Under the pieces are notes generated by a model that was not told where the DNA came from, did not search any database, and was given only the letters and a program-made list of their open reading frames with translations. The position numbers and the translations under genes were made by a program. From the NCBI GenBank assembly GCA_910575245.1, contig CAJTEN010000008.1, positions 124,001-188,000 of the forward strand: a stretch of 64,000 bases of DNA. The letters run 5' to 3'. Origin of the DNA: Clostridia bacterium. GTDB lineage: Bacteria > Bacillota > Clostridia > Lachnospirales > Lachnospiraceae. Positions within the stretch are counted from its first letter, which is position 1; every line of letters begins with the position of its first letter. Below, one piece after another: positions 26,168-35,072 of this stretch.

Positions 26168-26407
26168 TTAGTTGCCACATAAATTTCTCTTTGCGCTCAT
26201 TCGAATGCTCGCTCTCTCAAGCACCTCTTTTGCCCTTCTCCCGGCAATTTCATATGTGTGCATATCAGAGATCAAATAAGCTCTAAGCACCGGCAGCTTC
26301 CCGACAGCACCCGGCTCTGCATATAGTATCCCTAATCCCTTTCCTCTGTAACCGAAATGTTGCTGTTCAATATCTTTTATTATACCTGTCGGCACCGGAA
26401 TGTTCAA
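26168..26407 (-). other. Unassigned 79-codon reading frame in a gap
   Basis: TTG-initiated, no ribosome-binding site, no family recognised. The phrase HFGYRGKGLGILYAEPGAV is faintly like an acetyltransferase loop. It may be a remnant or chance. Nothing else is seen in 26144-26430. Confidence 0.2.
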
Positions 26408-26428
26408 TGTATTTATTCTATATAAATA

Positions 26429-26456
26429 AACGGCCTTCCAAAAAAGGAAGGCCGAA
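26429..26456 (-). terminator. Terminator after the charged coiled-coil gene
   Basis: CGGCCTTCC (26431-26439) pairs with GGAAGGCCG (26446-26454) with a six-base loop. On the minus strand it is followed by a T-rich run. Confidence 0.8.
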
Positions 26457-26503
26457 TTGCCATATATTATGAAAATTGATTCTTTAATACTGAAATTTCC
26501 GGT

Positions 26504-27091
26504 TTATTCTGTTCGGGAAAAGACAGAATGCTGCCGTCTATATGTATCGTTGTCCTTCTGGCTTAATTCCTGCTCGACCTGAGCCAGTTGTTTCTCCAGC
26601 TCCCGGGTTTTCTTTTCATCCCCGGAAGCCGACTGGATCTGCTGCTCCAGTTCCTTTTTTTTCTCCTTTAATTTCTTGATTTCCCTATCAACCGCATCCG
26701 TATTGCCGACACATTTCTTCTCAGGTTCCGCCTGGTTATTTCCGCCTGCCTTCGGCTCTTTGCCGTCTCTGCCTTCCCTGGAAGGACCTTCGTCTGCTTT
26801 CGGCTCTTCCCTTCCACCCGCACGGCCGGCCTTATTCGGATCGTCAAAATAGATCTTCCGATTGCCGTTCTCGTCCTGGCCGATCCGATACAGCCCGGAA
26901 GGCTTCCTCTCCGATTTTTCACTGCTGATATACTCATCCTGCGGTTCGGATGACTTACCGGAACCTTTTTCCGCTGTTTCCCTGCCTGCTTCCTTTGCTT
27001 TTTCTGCTCTTTCGGCTTCCTGTTTTTCCTTTACTCTCTCCGCGTAGTCAGTTCTGGAATGATCATAGTTTCCATTGATCTGCATTGCCAT
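26504..27091 (-). CDS. Highly charged coiled-coil protein of unknown function
   Basis: 195 residues, no signal peptide, no membrane helix. The N-terminus MAMQINGNYDHSRTDYAERV is followed by a Lys/Glu/Gly-rich low-complexity region (about 20-125) broken by a compact LYRIGQDENGNRKIYFDDP motif. A single cysteine (KKCVGNTDAVDREI) precedes a helical coiled coil of K/E/L/Q (about 133-180), and the tail is DTYRRQHSVFSRTE. ATG follows AAGGAGGAAT. I believe similar proteins occur in other Lachnospiraceae but cannot verify that here. It is the last gene downstream of an AgrC/AgrA-type pair, which suggests co-regulation. Confidence 0.75.
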   Translation of the reverse strand: MAMQINGNYDHSRTDYAERVKEKQEAERAEKAKEAGRETAEKGSGKSSEPQDEYISSEKSERKPSGLYRIGQDENGNRKIYFDDPNKAGRAGGREEPKADEGPSREGRDGKEPKAGGNNQAEPEKKCVGNTDAVDREIKKLKEKKKELEQQIQSASGDEKKTRELEKQLAQVEQELSQKDNDTYRRQHSVFSRTE

Positions 27092-27177
27092 AAATATTCC
27101 TCCTTTATTTTGATAATATCGGACAGCTTTTATACAGATATCTGTCTTTTTCTTTTTCGGAGGTATGAGGCACAGGA

Positions 27178-28521
27178 TTAATCCATTTGCAGCCAGATGC
27201 CTTCTGGATGCTGTGGGATGATCAACAGCACATGGAGAATAAATATATCCCCCTGTGTTTGTATATTCATAGCGCCGCCATATTTTTCAGCCACCGTATT
27301 TACGTTTGACAATCCTGTCCCCTTTTTGAATGTACCCTTTCCCTGATGACTGTTTTCGATTTCTATCATAAGAAAATCTCCCTGCATACGCCCTGATACA
27401 TGAATATATTTTTCTGTTCCGTCATCCATATTTTTACATGCGCAAATCGCATTGTCCAAAGCGTTCGATAAAACAACGCAAATATCAATGTCCCGCAAAC
27501 CGCAGGGATATGGCAGAAAAAGGGAACAGCTGACACGGATCCCTCTGCTTTTAGCTATCCCCAGTTTGTTTCCTACCAGGATATCTACCACCGGATTATT
27601 GGTGCTGCATGGGAACGACATTTTTTCTGCCATATCATCCATATCCTCAATATAGTCTATGGCCTGCTCCAGTTTCCCGCCCTGCAGAAGCTCTTTTACC
27701 ACTGTGATGTGATTTCTTATATCATGGCGGAATGACTTAGTCTCATCATAACGGGCCTTCGCTTCCTCTACATACTGGTTCAGGAAATGTTCTTCCTGTT
27801 CCAACAGTGATAATTCCGCACTGAGGTGAAAGCTATACAACAGTTTCTTGTAGACAAACAGGATACAAAACAGACTGCTTATCCCCAGAAGCTGCATCAC
27901 AAGCATCTGATAATGGTTGGTATGTAAATAAGTATCTTTGCCGTCGATATCTGTAACCACCATACCATATACAAAAGAATTAATATATTCGTCCATAATA
28001 AATATCATCAGAACCGGAATGAATACCAGAAGCGTGTACTGCTTCTTCACGGTCCCATAATGGAAGGAATGCATTTCATCGGAAAAATACTGCTGTACCA
28101 TGACATAAGAAAGTCCTGTCAGAAGAAGCGATAACCCTTCCCCGGCCAGCATAAATGCAAAACCGACCCTATTCTGGTCAAATTCGGACAGATACGGATA
28201 CAGAATACTCAACAGAGATTTCATGATTCCATAACCAAGCTGCATGATCTCCACAGTCAATACCGCATATAAGACAGCGGGCCTTAAATCTGCATGGCAA
28301 ATCCGGATCCCGGCTGCCGCAAGAAAAAGTACAAATACCCCCAATTCGACAATTGTTCCGCCAGGCACAAAATAAATGACGCAAACAGTACATCCGCCAA
28401 ACAGGAGAAAATAACATAACTTTATTTTCTTATGCAGAAATTTCACATAAAAATAGAAACCGAAAAAGACCTCAATACTTATCAAGATGTATTGATGAAG
28501 AATTTCCATATAAGCCGTCAT
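27178..28521 (-). CDS. Sensor histidine kinase, AgrC/LytS-like (GHKL ATPase)
   Basis: 447 residues. The N-terminal half has about six or seven hydrophobic segments; the cytoplasmic half has the phospho-acceptor region TKSFRHDIRNHITVVKELLQ and a GHKL ATPase (VVLSNALDNAICACKN, KGTGLSNVNTVAEKYGG). This layout is that of AgrC-type peptide sensors and related kinases. Partner is the LytTR regulator 53 bases upstream on the same strand. No agrB or agrD-like gene is adjacent, so the ligand is unknown. Confidence 0.88.
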   Translation of the reverse strand: MTAYMEILHQYILISIEVFFGFYFYVKFLHKKIKLCYFLLFGGCTVCVIYFVPGGTIVELGVFVLFLAAAGIRICHADLRPAVLYAVLTVEIMQLGYGIMKSLLSILYPYLSEFDQNRVGFAFMLAGEGLSLLLTGLSYVMVQQYFSDEMHSFHYGTVKKQYTLLVFIPVLMIFIMDEYINSFVYGMVVTDIDGKDTYLHTNHYQMLVMQLLGISSLFCILFVYKKLLYSFHLSAELSLLEQEEHFLNQYVEEAKARYDETKSFRHDIRNHITVVKELLQGGKLEQAIDYIEDMDDMAEKMSFPCSTNNPVVDILVGNKLGIAKSRGIRVSCSLFLPYPCGLRDIDICVVLSNALDNAICACKNMDDGTEKYIHVSGRMQGDFLMIEIENSHQGKGTFKKGTGLSNVNTVAEKYGGAMNIQTQGDIFILHVLLIIPQHPEGIWLQMD

Positions 28522-28574
28522 TGCACATCCCCCTGTATGCGGTAGCCAATCTGAAAGGTGTCATGTCAAACTCC

Positions 28575-29279
28575 CTATATATTCCTCATATACTGCAAAA
28601 CGACACTGGAGAACTCCTTGCCCCTCAGCCTTGATACAGGGATTTCACTGCCATTATCCATATACGCAATCCCATTCTTATAACCTTTTAAATGCTTCAG
28701 ATTAATCAGATAGCTTCTGTGGCACCGAAAAAAATGATTGTCCAGTTTCGCTTCCAGATTTTCAATCCGCTCATAATAATCAATGACCTCCGATGAATCC
28801 AGATTCAGATATATTTTTCGGTCTATAATTTCACAGAAAACAATATCATCCTTGAAAATAATGCGGCTCTCATATCCCTTTTGTACGAGTAAGCTTTCTT
28901 CGCTGGCATTCTGCATGGAATCATAAAGACGCTCCATTGTCTTCTCAAACTGCTTCTTTTCAACCGGCTTAACCAGATAATCGTAAGCCTGCACCTCAAA
29001 AGACTGAAATACCATCTCCTTAAGTACCGTGATAAAGATAAGAAATCCCCGGAACTTATCCGTTCTCAGTTTCCTTGCCGTTTCCATGCCGTCTATCTCT
29101 TTCATTTGAATATCCAGAAACAGGATATCTATCTGCCCGTCGTACTTCAGCAGCTCTTCACCACAGAAAAACCGTAGAATGGTTATCTCCCTGTTTTTCT
29201 TATGAAAAAAATCAGATACCATTGCCCTTATATGATCTGACATATACTTTTCATCATCACAAATTGCAATACGGATCAA
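28575..29279 (-). CDS. LytTR-family response regulator (AgrA/LytR type)
   Basis: 234 residues from TTG at 29279, which has GGAGGAG six bases upstream; the ATG further upstream lacks a site. Receiver (about 1-120: IRIAICDDEKYMSDHIRAMV, phospho-Asp in DILFLDIQMKEIDGMETA, K in YLVKPVEKKQF) and LytTR DNA-binding domain (about 135-232: NHFFRCHRSYLINLKHLKGY, ISVSRLRGKEFSS-like end). Pairs with the downstream kinase. Confidence 0.9.
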   Translation of the reverse strand: MIRIAICDDEKYMSDHIRAMVSDFFHKKNREITILRFFCGEELLKYDGQIDILFLDIQMKEIDGMETARKLRTDKFRGFLIFITVLKEMVFQSFEVQAYDYLVKPVEKKQFEKTMERLYDSMQNASEESLLVQKGYESRIIFKDDIVFCEIIDRKIYLNLDSSEVIDYYERIENLEAKLDNHFFRCHRSYLINLKHLKGYKNGIAYMDNGSEIPVSRLRGKEFSSVVLQYMRNI

Positions 29280-29362
29280 TGTATCTCCTCCATTATACCC
29301 TCTTGTCATTACAGAAATAACAAGTATTATAGCCTGTCCGAATCATCAGCACAACCTGTTTG

Positions 29363-29995
29363 TTATGAAATGATTCCTGAATGTCGCAGAATGTCAAAGC
29401 TCAACTGCTCATAGTCCGTTTTCCGCTCCAACAGACAGGGTGTTTTATGAAGAATTCCTTCTGCCTTTGCATCATGAAACATCCACTCTGTAATCTCCTG
29501 CCGTTCCAGGATCAGCGGCATCCGGTCATGTACCGGCTCCATAGAAGCGTTTGCCACAGTCGTGAGAATTACAAAATGCTCCCCATCTTCATACCGCCTG
29601 CAAAACCCTGCCATAAACAGGATGGGCAGATCACTCCTGCAAAATGTATTCTTCTCTTTCCTGGAGTTCCATTCGTAAAACCAGGATGCCGGGATTACGA
29701 TACGCCTGTGAAGGATGCTGTCCCGGAACATGGGCTTCTCCAGTACGGACTCGCATCTGGCATTAAAGACCAGCTTTTTCCCTTCAAAACCGGGAAAGCC
29801 CCAATACTGCCATTTGCAGCATACAGAACCATCTTGTCCGGACAGTACCGGCGCAGCTTTCCCCGGATAGATATCGCCGGACGCAATCCTGCTCACGGCC
29901 TGTAAAGATTCCTTCCTTTTCCTTTCATCCATCTGCCGGAGCAGCTTTTCGATCTCCGCGGCTGTCTCATCATCCACATAATACCTGCCACACAT
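29363..29995 (-). CDS. SOS response-associated peptidase (SRAP; YedK/HMCES family)
   Basis: 210 residues starting MCGRYYVDDE, where Cys2 is the residue that cross-links abasic sites in single-stranded DNA. Further conserved parts are FNARCESVLEKPMFRDSI, RRIVIPASWFYEW (catalytic Glu region) and ILTTVANASMEPVHDRMPLIL (active-site His). The start at 29995 follows AAGAGG; the longer frame adds a non-conserved tail that would bury Cys2. It stands alone. Confidence 0.93.
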   Translation of the reverse strand: MCGRYYVDDETAAEIEKLLRQMDERKRKESLQAVSRIASGDIYPGKAAPVLSGQDGSVCCKWQYWGFPGFEGKKLVFNARCESVLEKPMFRDSILHRRIVIPASWFYEWNSRKEKNTFCRSDLPILFMAGFCRRYEDGEHFVILTTVANASMEPVHDRMPLILERQEITEWMFHDAKAEGILHKTPCLLERKTDYEQLSFDILRHSGIIS

Positions 29996-30209
29996 AATAT
30001 ATCCTCTTAATAATTTATTTTTATTTATCTTACCACTTATTCTGCCCAAAATTAAGCTGAAAACTCTTGTTTTGTAACATAAAATACCACACCGTTATTG
30101 AGAATTATTTATTATCATAATGTCCTTTACAAGAAAGGATAAAAGCAGTATCGCCTTTTAATTTCCGTGCTACAAAAGATATAGAAACCAAACAGACACA
30201 AAATAAATG

Positions 30210-30254
30210 AAAAAGGCTGTAAGTCCAAGAATCCTTGAATTTACAACCTTTTTC
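30210..30254 (-). terminator. Terminator after tRNA-Arg
   Basis: On the minus strand AAAAAGGTTGTAAATTCAAG pairs with CTTGGACTTACAGCCTTTTT, followed by a T-rich stretch. Confidence 0.8.
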
Positions 30255-30256
30255 AG

Positions 30257-30328
30257 CGTTCCCTGCGAGAATCGAACTCACAACTGGGGCTTAGGAGGCT
30301 CCTGTTATATCCATTTAACTAAGGGAAC
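30257..30328 (-). tRNA. tRNA-Arg (CCU anticodon)
   Basis: A 72-base cloverleaf. The acceptor GTTCCCT/AGGGAAC is perfect, the D arm contains AGTTAAATGGATATAAC, the anticodon loop CTCCTAA reads CCU, and the T arm is GTGAG-TTCGATT-CTCGC. The anticodon stem GGAGC/GCCCC has one A-C mismatch. CCA is not encoded. Confidence 0.92.
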
Positions 30329-30386
30329 TTATTCTGACTTTGTGACTCTTCTGTTAGAAGAAAGTAACAAACTCAAATAAAACTTA

Positions 30387-30450
30387 GGAAGCGTATGCTC
30401 TATCTATTTAAAGAGAAGAAACTACTGCCGTTATACCTGACAACGCTTCC
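30387..30450 (-). ncRNA. Structured 64-base leader with tRNA-like ends, upstream of tRNA-Arg
   Basis: On the minus strand GGAAGCGT at the 5' end pairs perfectly with ACGCTTCC at the 3' end. Inside are a D-arm-like GTC-AGGTATAAC-GGC and a hairpin CTCT-ttaaatagat-AGAG. No proper anticodon or T arm can be drawn, so it is not a working tRNA. It begins right after a strong promoter and probably leads the tRNA-Arg transcript. It could be a decayed tRNA or an unrelated processing or antitermination structure. Confidence 0.4.
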
Positions 30451-30456
30451 ATAAGT

Positions 30457-30485
30457 ATTATACAAAATCATTTACAATTTTGCAA
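30457..30485 (-). promoter_or_regulatory. Promoter of the tRNA-Arg transcript
   Basis: On the minus strand TTGCAA (plus 30480-30485), 17 bases, TATAAT (plus 30457-30462). The start point would fall at the first base of the 64-base leader. The -35 box abuts the stop of the DUF3881 gene. Confidence 0.7.
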
Positions 30486-31379
30486 CTATACTGTTGGATA
30501 ATTTATAAATCCCTGCATCCAAATGACGCCCTTAAATCTTCTTCCTGCCAGGGGTTCCCCATATAAGTCTTGTTTATTGATGCAGATATCAAATTCCAGG
30601 TCATTACAGCTTAAATGCATCACATAGATTTCTTCTCCGGTAATCCTGTTTGTCCTCAGACAGACATCAAGAATCTCACCCATCACAGAGTACTGATCAC
30701 ATTCTACGCCATAAGGCATAAAATAAGTGTCAACCAGACTAAACACATCTTCTTTCTGTATTTTCCTGGAAATAGATGTATATGTGTCCATATCTTCCAG
30801 GGTCAGACTTTCAATAGCACTCTCGTCACCCTGTCTTGCGGCAGCGATTAACTGATTCCGATTCATAGATGCTTTCTGTATCTTTTGCTTCTGTCTCTCA
30901 TTTTTCCTGATCGGAAGCAGAATACTTCCATTCACTGATAGGCCAGACAGTGTAAGCGTTGTTCCTCTGATCGGAAGTACATTAGTATGCTGCGCTTTCA
31001 CATATGGAACCATATTTTGTAAGTAAAAAATCAGGCTTACACCTACCTTAATATCATCGCAGATACCAGCATAAGATTCCTTATCCGCATGCCGCTCAAC
31101 AGATATATCTTCACAGGAACTGATGCCGGTCCCTCTCAGATACGGATAGAAATAATCATAAGTAAATCTGTCATTTGCATCAAATTCCCCGCAAACGGCA
31201 ATTCCCAAATCCATGGCAAAATCTTCACAAAACTCTGCAAGTATGGTTTCTTCACCATTAGATGTATAAGATCGATGAGATGCATTCAAAATAATATCTG
31301 TAATCAGCTTCTGTTGCTCCCGCCTGTCGGTCAGTTTACTAAAACCAATAGCCCGCATAAATTTATGCAAAAATTCCAC
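30486..31379 (-). CDS. DUF3881 family protein
   Basis: 297 residues with no signal or membrane helix. The start MEFLHKFMRAIGFSKLTDRR and the closing RRFKGVIWMQGFINY are as I recall for DUF3881, a family found mainly in Lachnospiraceae and relatives, function unknown. The middle has a repetitive charged segment RKNERQKQKIQKASMNRNQLIAAARQGDESAIESLTLEDMD that precedes a predicted beta-rich C-terminal half. It lies downstream of serS on the same strand with about 150 bases between. Confidence 0.7.
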   Translation of the reverse strand: MEFLHKFMRAIGFSKLTDRREQQKLITDIILNASHRSYTSNGEETILAEFCEDFAMDLGIAVCGEFDANDRFTYDYFYPYLRGTGISSCEDISVERHADKESYAGICDDIKVGVSLIFYLQNMVPYVKAQHTNVLPIRGTTLTLSGLSVNGSILLPIRKNERQKQKIQKASMNRNQLIAAARQGDESAIESLTLEDMDTYTSISRKIQKEDVFSLVDTYFMPYGVECDQYSVMGEILDVCLRTNRITGEEIYVMHLSCNDLEFDICINKQDLYGEPLAGRRFKGVIWMQGFINYPTV

Positions 31380-31457
31380 CTCCCTTGTTCTTAATTATTA
31401 TATAGCATACCCTATATTCATGTGAAAATATTTTATTAAACAGTGAATAGCCAAACT

Positions 31458-31520
31458 AACCACTACCTTTTCACCAAATAATATATTTATTGTCCCTATT
31501 AGTAGTTACAGGTAGTGGTT
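31458..31520. repeat. Inverted repeat between serS and DUF3881
   Basis: AACCACTACC (31458-31467) and GGTAGTGGTT (31511-31520) are perfect 10-base arms with 43 bases between. It lies just after the serS stop on the minus strand and has no T-tract. Confidence 0.45.
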
Positions 31521-31529
31521 TACATAATT

Positions 31530-32807
31530 CTATCTCATTTCTGCCATTCCACCCATATATGGACGAAGCACTTCCGGAATACGAACTGATCCATCAGCCT
31601 GCAAATTATTCTCAAGAAATGCAATCAACATTCTGGGCGGTGCAACCACTGTATTATTTAATGTATGAGCAAAATATTTACCGTTCTTACCGTTGATGCG
31701 GATACGCAGTCTCCTCGCCTGTGCATCTCCCAAATTGGAACAGCTTCCAACTTCAAAATATTTTTTCTGTCTGGGTGACCATGCTTCCACATCATAAGAT
31801 TTTACTTTTAAATCTGCCAAATCTCCGGAGCAACATTCTATCGTCCGAACAGGAATATCCATGCTGCGGAATAAATCTACTGTATTCTGCCATAATTTTT
31901 CAAACCACACAGGAGATTCCTCCGGCTTGCACACAACGATCATTTCTTGTTTTTCAAATTGATGAATGCGGTATACTCCTCTTTCCTCAATACCGTGCGC
32001 ACCTTTTTCTTTACGGAAACACGGAGAATAACTGGTCAGTGTATGAGGAAGCTCTTCTTCCGGAATAATCGTATCTATGAATTTGCCAATCATAGAATGT
32101 TCAGAGGTTCCAATCAAATACAGATCTTCCCCTTCAATCTTATACATCATGGCATCCATCTCTGCAAAACTCATAACACCATCTACTACCGCACTTCTGA
32201 TCATAAAAGGAGGAACACAATAAGTAAATCCTCTGCCAATCATAAAATCTCTTGCATAAGAAATTACTGCAGAATGCAGTCTGGCAATATCACCCATCAG
32301 ATAATAGAAGCCATTGCCTGCTACACGTCCCGCTGCATCCATATCGATTCCATGAAATTTTTCCATAATTTCTGTATGGTAGGGAATTTCAAAATCCGGT
32401 ACTACCGGTTCACCATATTTCTGTATTTCCACATTTTCACTATCATCTTTACCAATCGGAACAGATGGATCAATAATATTAGGAATAATCATCATATTCT
32501 TCTTGATCTTATCCCGAAGTTCACTTTCCTTTGCTTCCAAATCAGAAAGACGTGCAGCATTAGCTGCCACTTCTGCTTTCTTTGCTTCTGCTTCTTCTCT
32601 TTTACCCTGAGCCATTAGGGCACCTATTTCCTTGGAAATCTTATTTCTGCTGGCACGGATATCATCTGCTTCCTGCTGTGCTTTCCTGACTTCCGAATCC
32701 AATTCAATCACTTCATCTACAAGCGGAAGTTTGCTGTCCTGAAATTTTTTCTTAATATTCTCCTTTACGATATCCGGATTTTCTCTTAAAAATTTAATGT
32801 CTATCAT
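31530..32807 (-). CDS. serS: Seryl-tRNA synthetase
   Basis: 425 residues, the normal length. N-terminal coiled-coil tRNA-binding arm (about 1-105; MIDIKFLRENPDIVKENIKKKF, then charged helices) followed by the class II core: motif 2 SPCFRKEKGAHGIEERGVYRIHQFEKQE and motif 3 NNTVVAPPRMLIAFLENNLQ-like, TSEHSMIG for serine binding. ATG at 32807. It lies downstream of the parAB-DUF4446 set, a common order in Clostridia. Confidence 0.97.
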   Translation of the reverse strand: MIDIKFLRENPDIVKENIKKKFQDSKLPLVDEVIELDSEVRKAQQEADDIRASRNKISKEIGALMAQGKREEAEAKKAEVAANAARLSDLEAKESELRDKIKKNMMIIPNIIDPSVPIGKDDSENVEIQKYGEPVVPDFEIPYHTEIMEKFHGIDMDAAGRVAGNGFYYLMGDIARLHSAVISYARDFMIGRGFTYCVPPFMIRSAVVDGVMSFAEMDAMMYKIEGEDLYLIGTSEHSMIGKFIDTIIPEEELPHTLTSYSPCFRKEKGAHGIEERGVYRIHQFEKQEMIVVCKPEESPVWFEKLWQNTVDLFRSMDIPVRTIECCSGDLADLKVKSYDVEAWSPRQKKYFEVGSCSNLGDAQARRLRIRINGKNGKYFAHTLNNTVVAPPRMLIAFLENNLQADGSVRIPEVLRPYMGGMAEMR

Positions 32808-32845
32808 GATTAATATTCCTCCATCTAAATAATTTGTTGTTAGAG

Positions 32846-33358
32846 CTATGATATATTCATAGCCATATTTAAAGCTTCTCTTTCTTCATCCCCGAGTGAT
32901 ATTTCGCACATTCCATTTTTGATCTCTTTGGTGTATAAATAACAGCCTTCTGCACCATGCACAGAATTCAATATGAATCCGTTATCATTTTCATCTAATA
33001 AGGCAAGAGAAAAACTTAACTGTCCACCAATCTGGTTAAAAGCATCATATTTCACAATACCAATCTTTTGGAAAGTACTCTCGAATTTCTTATACAATGT
33101 GAGAATATCATTTTTATTTTTTTCAGCGGAAGCCTTAATAAACTTATTGTCTTCATAGAGACCCACGATATCTTTTTCCAGACTCTTAGCATTTTTGCCT
33201 GACATGAATTTTTTATACTTCTTAGACAGCTTGCTAAATTTTATAGCTTGTACAATAACCACTATTATTAATATAAGAATCAAAGCATATGCTGCAATAA
33301 ATAAATAAGTCAGATCAAAACTGCCCAACCCTATCTCTTCTAGTAAATTATAATTCAT
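32846..33358 (-). CDS. DUF4446 family membrane-anchored protein
   Basis: 170 residues. One N-terminal helix (about 17-42, YLFIAAYALILILIIVVIVQAI), a short coiled region, then the conserved core FQKIGIVKYDAFNQIGGQLSFSLALLDENDNGFILNSVHGAEGCYLYTKEI region of DUF4446 (about 95-150). Function unknown. The family is regularly found next to parB in Clostridia, as here, 47 bases downstream of it. Confidence 0.85.
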   Translation of the reverse strand: MNYNLLEEIGLGSFDLTYLFIAAYALILILIIVVIVQAIKFSKLSKKYKKFMSGKNAKSLEKDIVGLYEDNKFIKASAEKNKNDILTLYKKFESTFQKIGIVKYDAFNQIGGQLSFSLALLDENDNGFILNSVHGAEGCYLYTKEIKNGMCEISLGDEEREALNMAMNIS

Positions 33359-33404
33359 CTGTTTGTACCTTTCTAAATTAATCTTTGTAGCAAATGCACT
33401 CTTA

Positions 33405-34301
33405 TCATTTAGATAATAATTCTATAATCCTGTCCAAATCATCATGATTGTAAAACTCTATTTCTACTTTACCAGAACCATTTCCTTTTGAAGATATTTC
33501 CACTTTAGTGCCAAGGGATTGTTTTAACTTTTCTTCAATATCCTGATAAATGATATCCAGGCTCTTGTCCTCTTTATTTTCTTTCTTCGGTTTTTCCGGT
33601 TTATTCAAATTCTTGACAAGCTTTTCCACATCCCGGACACTCAGCTTCTCATCGAATATCTTCTGTGCAATCGTATACTGCTGTTCCGGATCTTCAATAG
33701 AAATCAATGCCCTCGCGTGCCCGGTAGACAACATATCATCGATAATCATCTGTTGTACTTCATCACACAACTTTAAAAGACGCATAGAATTAGTCACTGC
33801 CGTCCTGCTCTTGGATACTCTTTCTGCAACTTCATCCTGTTTCAGATTAAACTCTGTCAAAAGTCTTTTATATGCCTGTGCCTCTTCAATCGGATTCAAA
33901 TCCTCTCGTTGAATATTTTCTATTAAAGAGATCTCTACAATTTCCTGATCCGAATAGTCACGAATAATTACCGGCACTTCTTTTAATCCTGCCAGTTTGG
34001 CCGCACGCCACCGACGCTCTCCAGCTATGATCTCATAATGCGTCTTTCTATCCTGAACAAGAATAGGCTGTAAAAGTCCAAATTGTTTAATGGAATCAGC
34101 CAACTCCTGCAAAGCATCCTCATCAAAATTCTTTCTTGGCTGTTCTCTGTTAGGTTCAACCTGCGTAATCTTAATAATTGTTTCCGCCGCTTGATTATCT
34201 TCCTTTGCCGCCTTCTTTTCAGTGACCGGTTTTGAACTATCAGACATAGGAATCAGTGAATCTAATCCTTTACCCAATCCCCTTGATGTTTTTGCCGCCA
34301 T
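33405..34301 (-). CDS. parB: Chromosome-partitioning protein ParB (Spo0J-like CTPase)
   Basis: 298 residues. Short N-terminal ParA-contacting tail (RGLGKGLDSLIP), CTPase/ParB-N domain with IVEISLIENIQREDLNPIEEA and GERRWRAAKLAG, helix-turn-helix (KQDEVAERVSKSRTAVTNSMRLL) and a C-terminal dimer domain. It would load at parS sites 35401-35416 and 35450-35465. It starts 3 bases after the parA stop. Confidence 0.96.
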   Translation of the reverse strand: MAAKTSRGLGKGLDSLIPMSDSSKPVTEKKAAKEDNQAAETIIKITQVEPNREQPRKNFDEDALQELADSIKQFGLLQPILVQDRKTHYEIIAGERRWRAAKLAGLKEVPVIIRDYSDQEIVEISLIENIQREDLNPIEEAQAYKRLLTEFNLKQDEVAERVSKSRTAVTNSMRLLKLCDEVQQMIIDDMLSTGHARALISIEDPEQQYTIAQKIFDEKLSVRDVEKLVKNLNKPEKPKKENKEDKSLDIIYQDIEEKLKQSLGTKVEISSKGNGSGKVEIEFYNHDDLDRIIELLSK

Positions 34302-34304
34302 ATC

Positions 34305-35072
34305 TTATACACCCTTTCTATTGATCACTTCATCAGCCAGTGCCATATATGCTTCAGCTCCTGCAGATTTCGGATCATACATATTAATTGGCTTTCCGTA
34401 ACTAGGTGCTTCAGCTAATCTTATATTTCTTGGAATTACAGTTTTATATACATTTTGCTTTAAATGATTCTTAACATTCTCTACCACCTGCATAGATAGA
34501 TTCGTCCTGGAATCATACATTGTAAAAACAACACCTTCCATATCCAACTCCGGATTCAATCGCTCTTTTACAAGATTAACCGTATGAATTAATTGACTTA
34601 ATCCCTCCAATGCATAGTACTCACATTGAATAGGAACGAGGACTGTATCAGCCGTTGTCATAGAATTAATTGTAAGTAGATTTAATGATGGAGGACAATC
34701 AATGATAATAAAATCATATACATCTTTCACCCAGTCAACTTCATTCTTTAATATGTACTCTTTCTTATCAATACCAATCAGTTCAATCTCAGCAGCAGCA
34801 AGATTAACATTAGAAGGAATGACTGATACTCCGGGAATAACCTCTTTAATAATACACTCATTAATAGAACATTCTCCCAAAATCAATTCATAAATCGTGT
34901 CATCCAAATCATTCTTTTCAATACCCAATCCACTCGTTGTATTACCCTGAGGATCAGTATCAATAACCAATACTTTCTTTCCTTTTACTGCTAAAGAAGC
35001 AGATAGATTAATAGAAGTTGTTGTCTTTCCAACTCCACCCTTTTGGTTTGCAATTGCAATTACTCTTCCCAT
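34305..35072 (-). CDS. parA: Chromosome-partitioning ATPase ParA (Soj)
   Basis: 255 residues with the deviant Walker A KGGVGKTTTSINLSASLA, the DTDPQGNTTSGLG switch and Walker B DFIIIDCPPSLNLL. ATG at 35072 follows AAGGG. Cotranscribed with parB. Separated from rsmG, its usual neighbour, by about 9.7 kb of accessory sequence. Confidence 0.96.
   Translation of the reverse strand: MGRVIAIANQKGGVGKTTTSINLSASLAVKGKKVLVIDTDPQGNTTSGLGIEKNDLDDTIYELILGECSINECIIKEVIPGVSVIPSNVNLAAAEIELIGIDKKEYILKNEVDWVKDVYDFIIIDCPPSLNLLTINSMTTADTVLVPIQCEYYALEGLSQLIHTVNLVKERLNPELDMEGVVFTMYDSRTNLSMQVVENVKNHLKQNVYKTVIPRNIRLAEAPSYGKPINMYDPKSAGAEAYMALADEVINRKGV

Noticed and set aside
30387..30450. Considered as a functional tRNA
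   Set aside because: The acceptor and D-like arms fit, but no anticodon stem or TTC-containing T arm can be formed in 64 bases.
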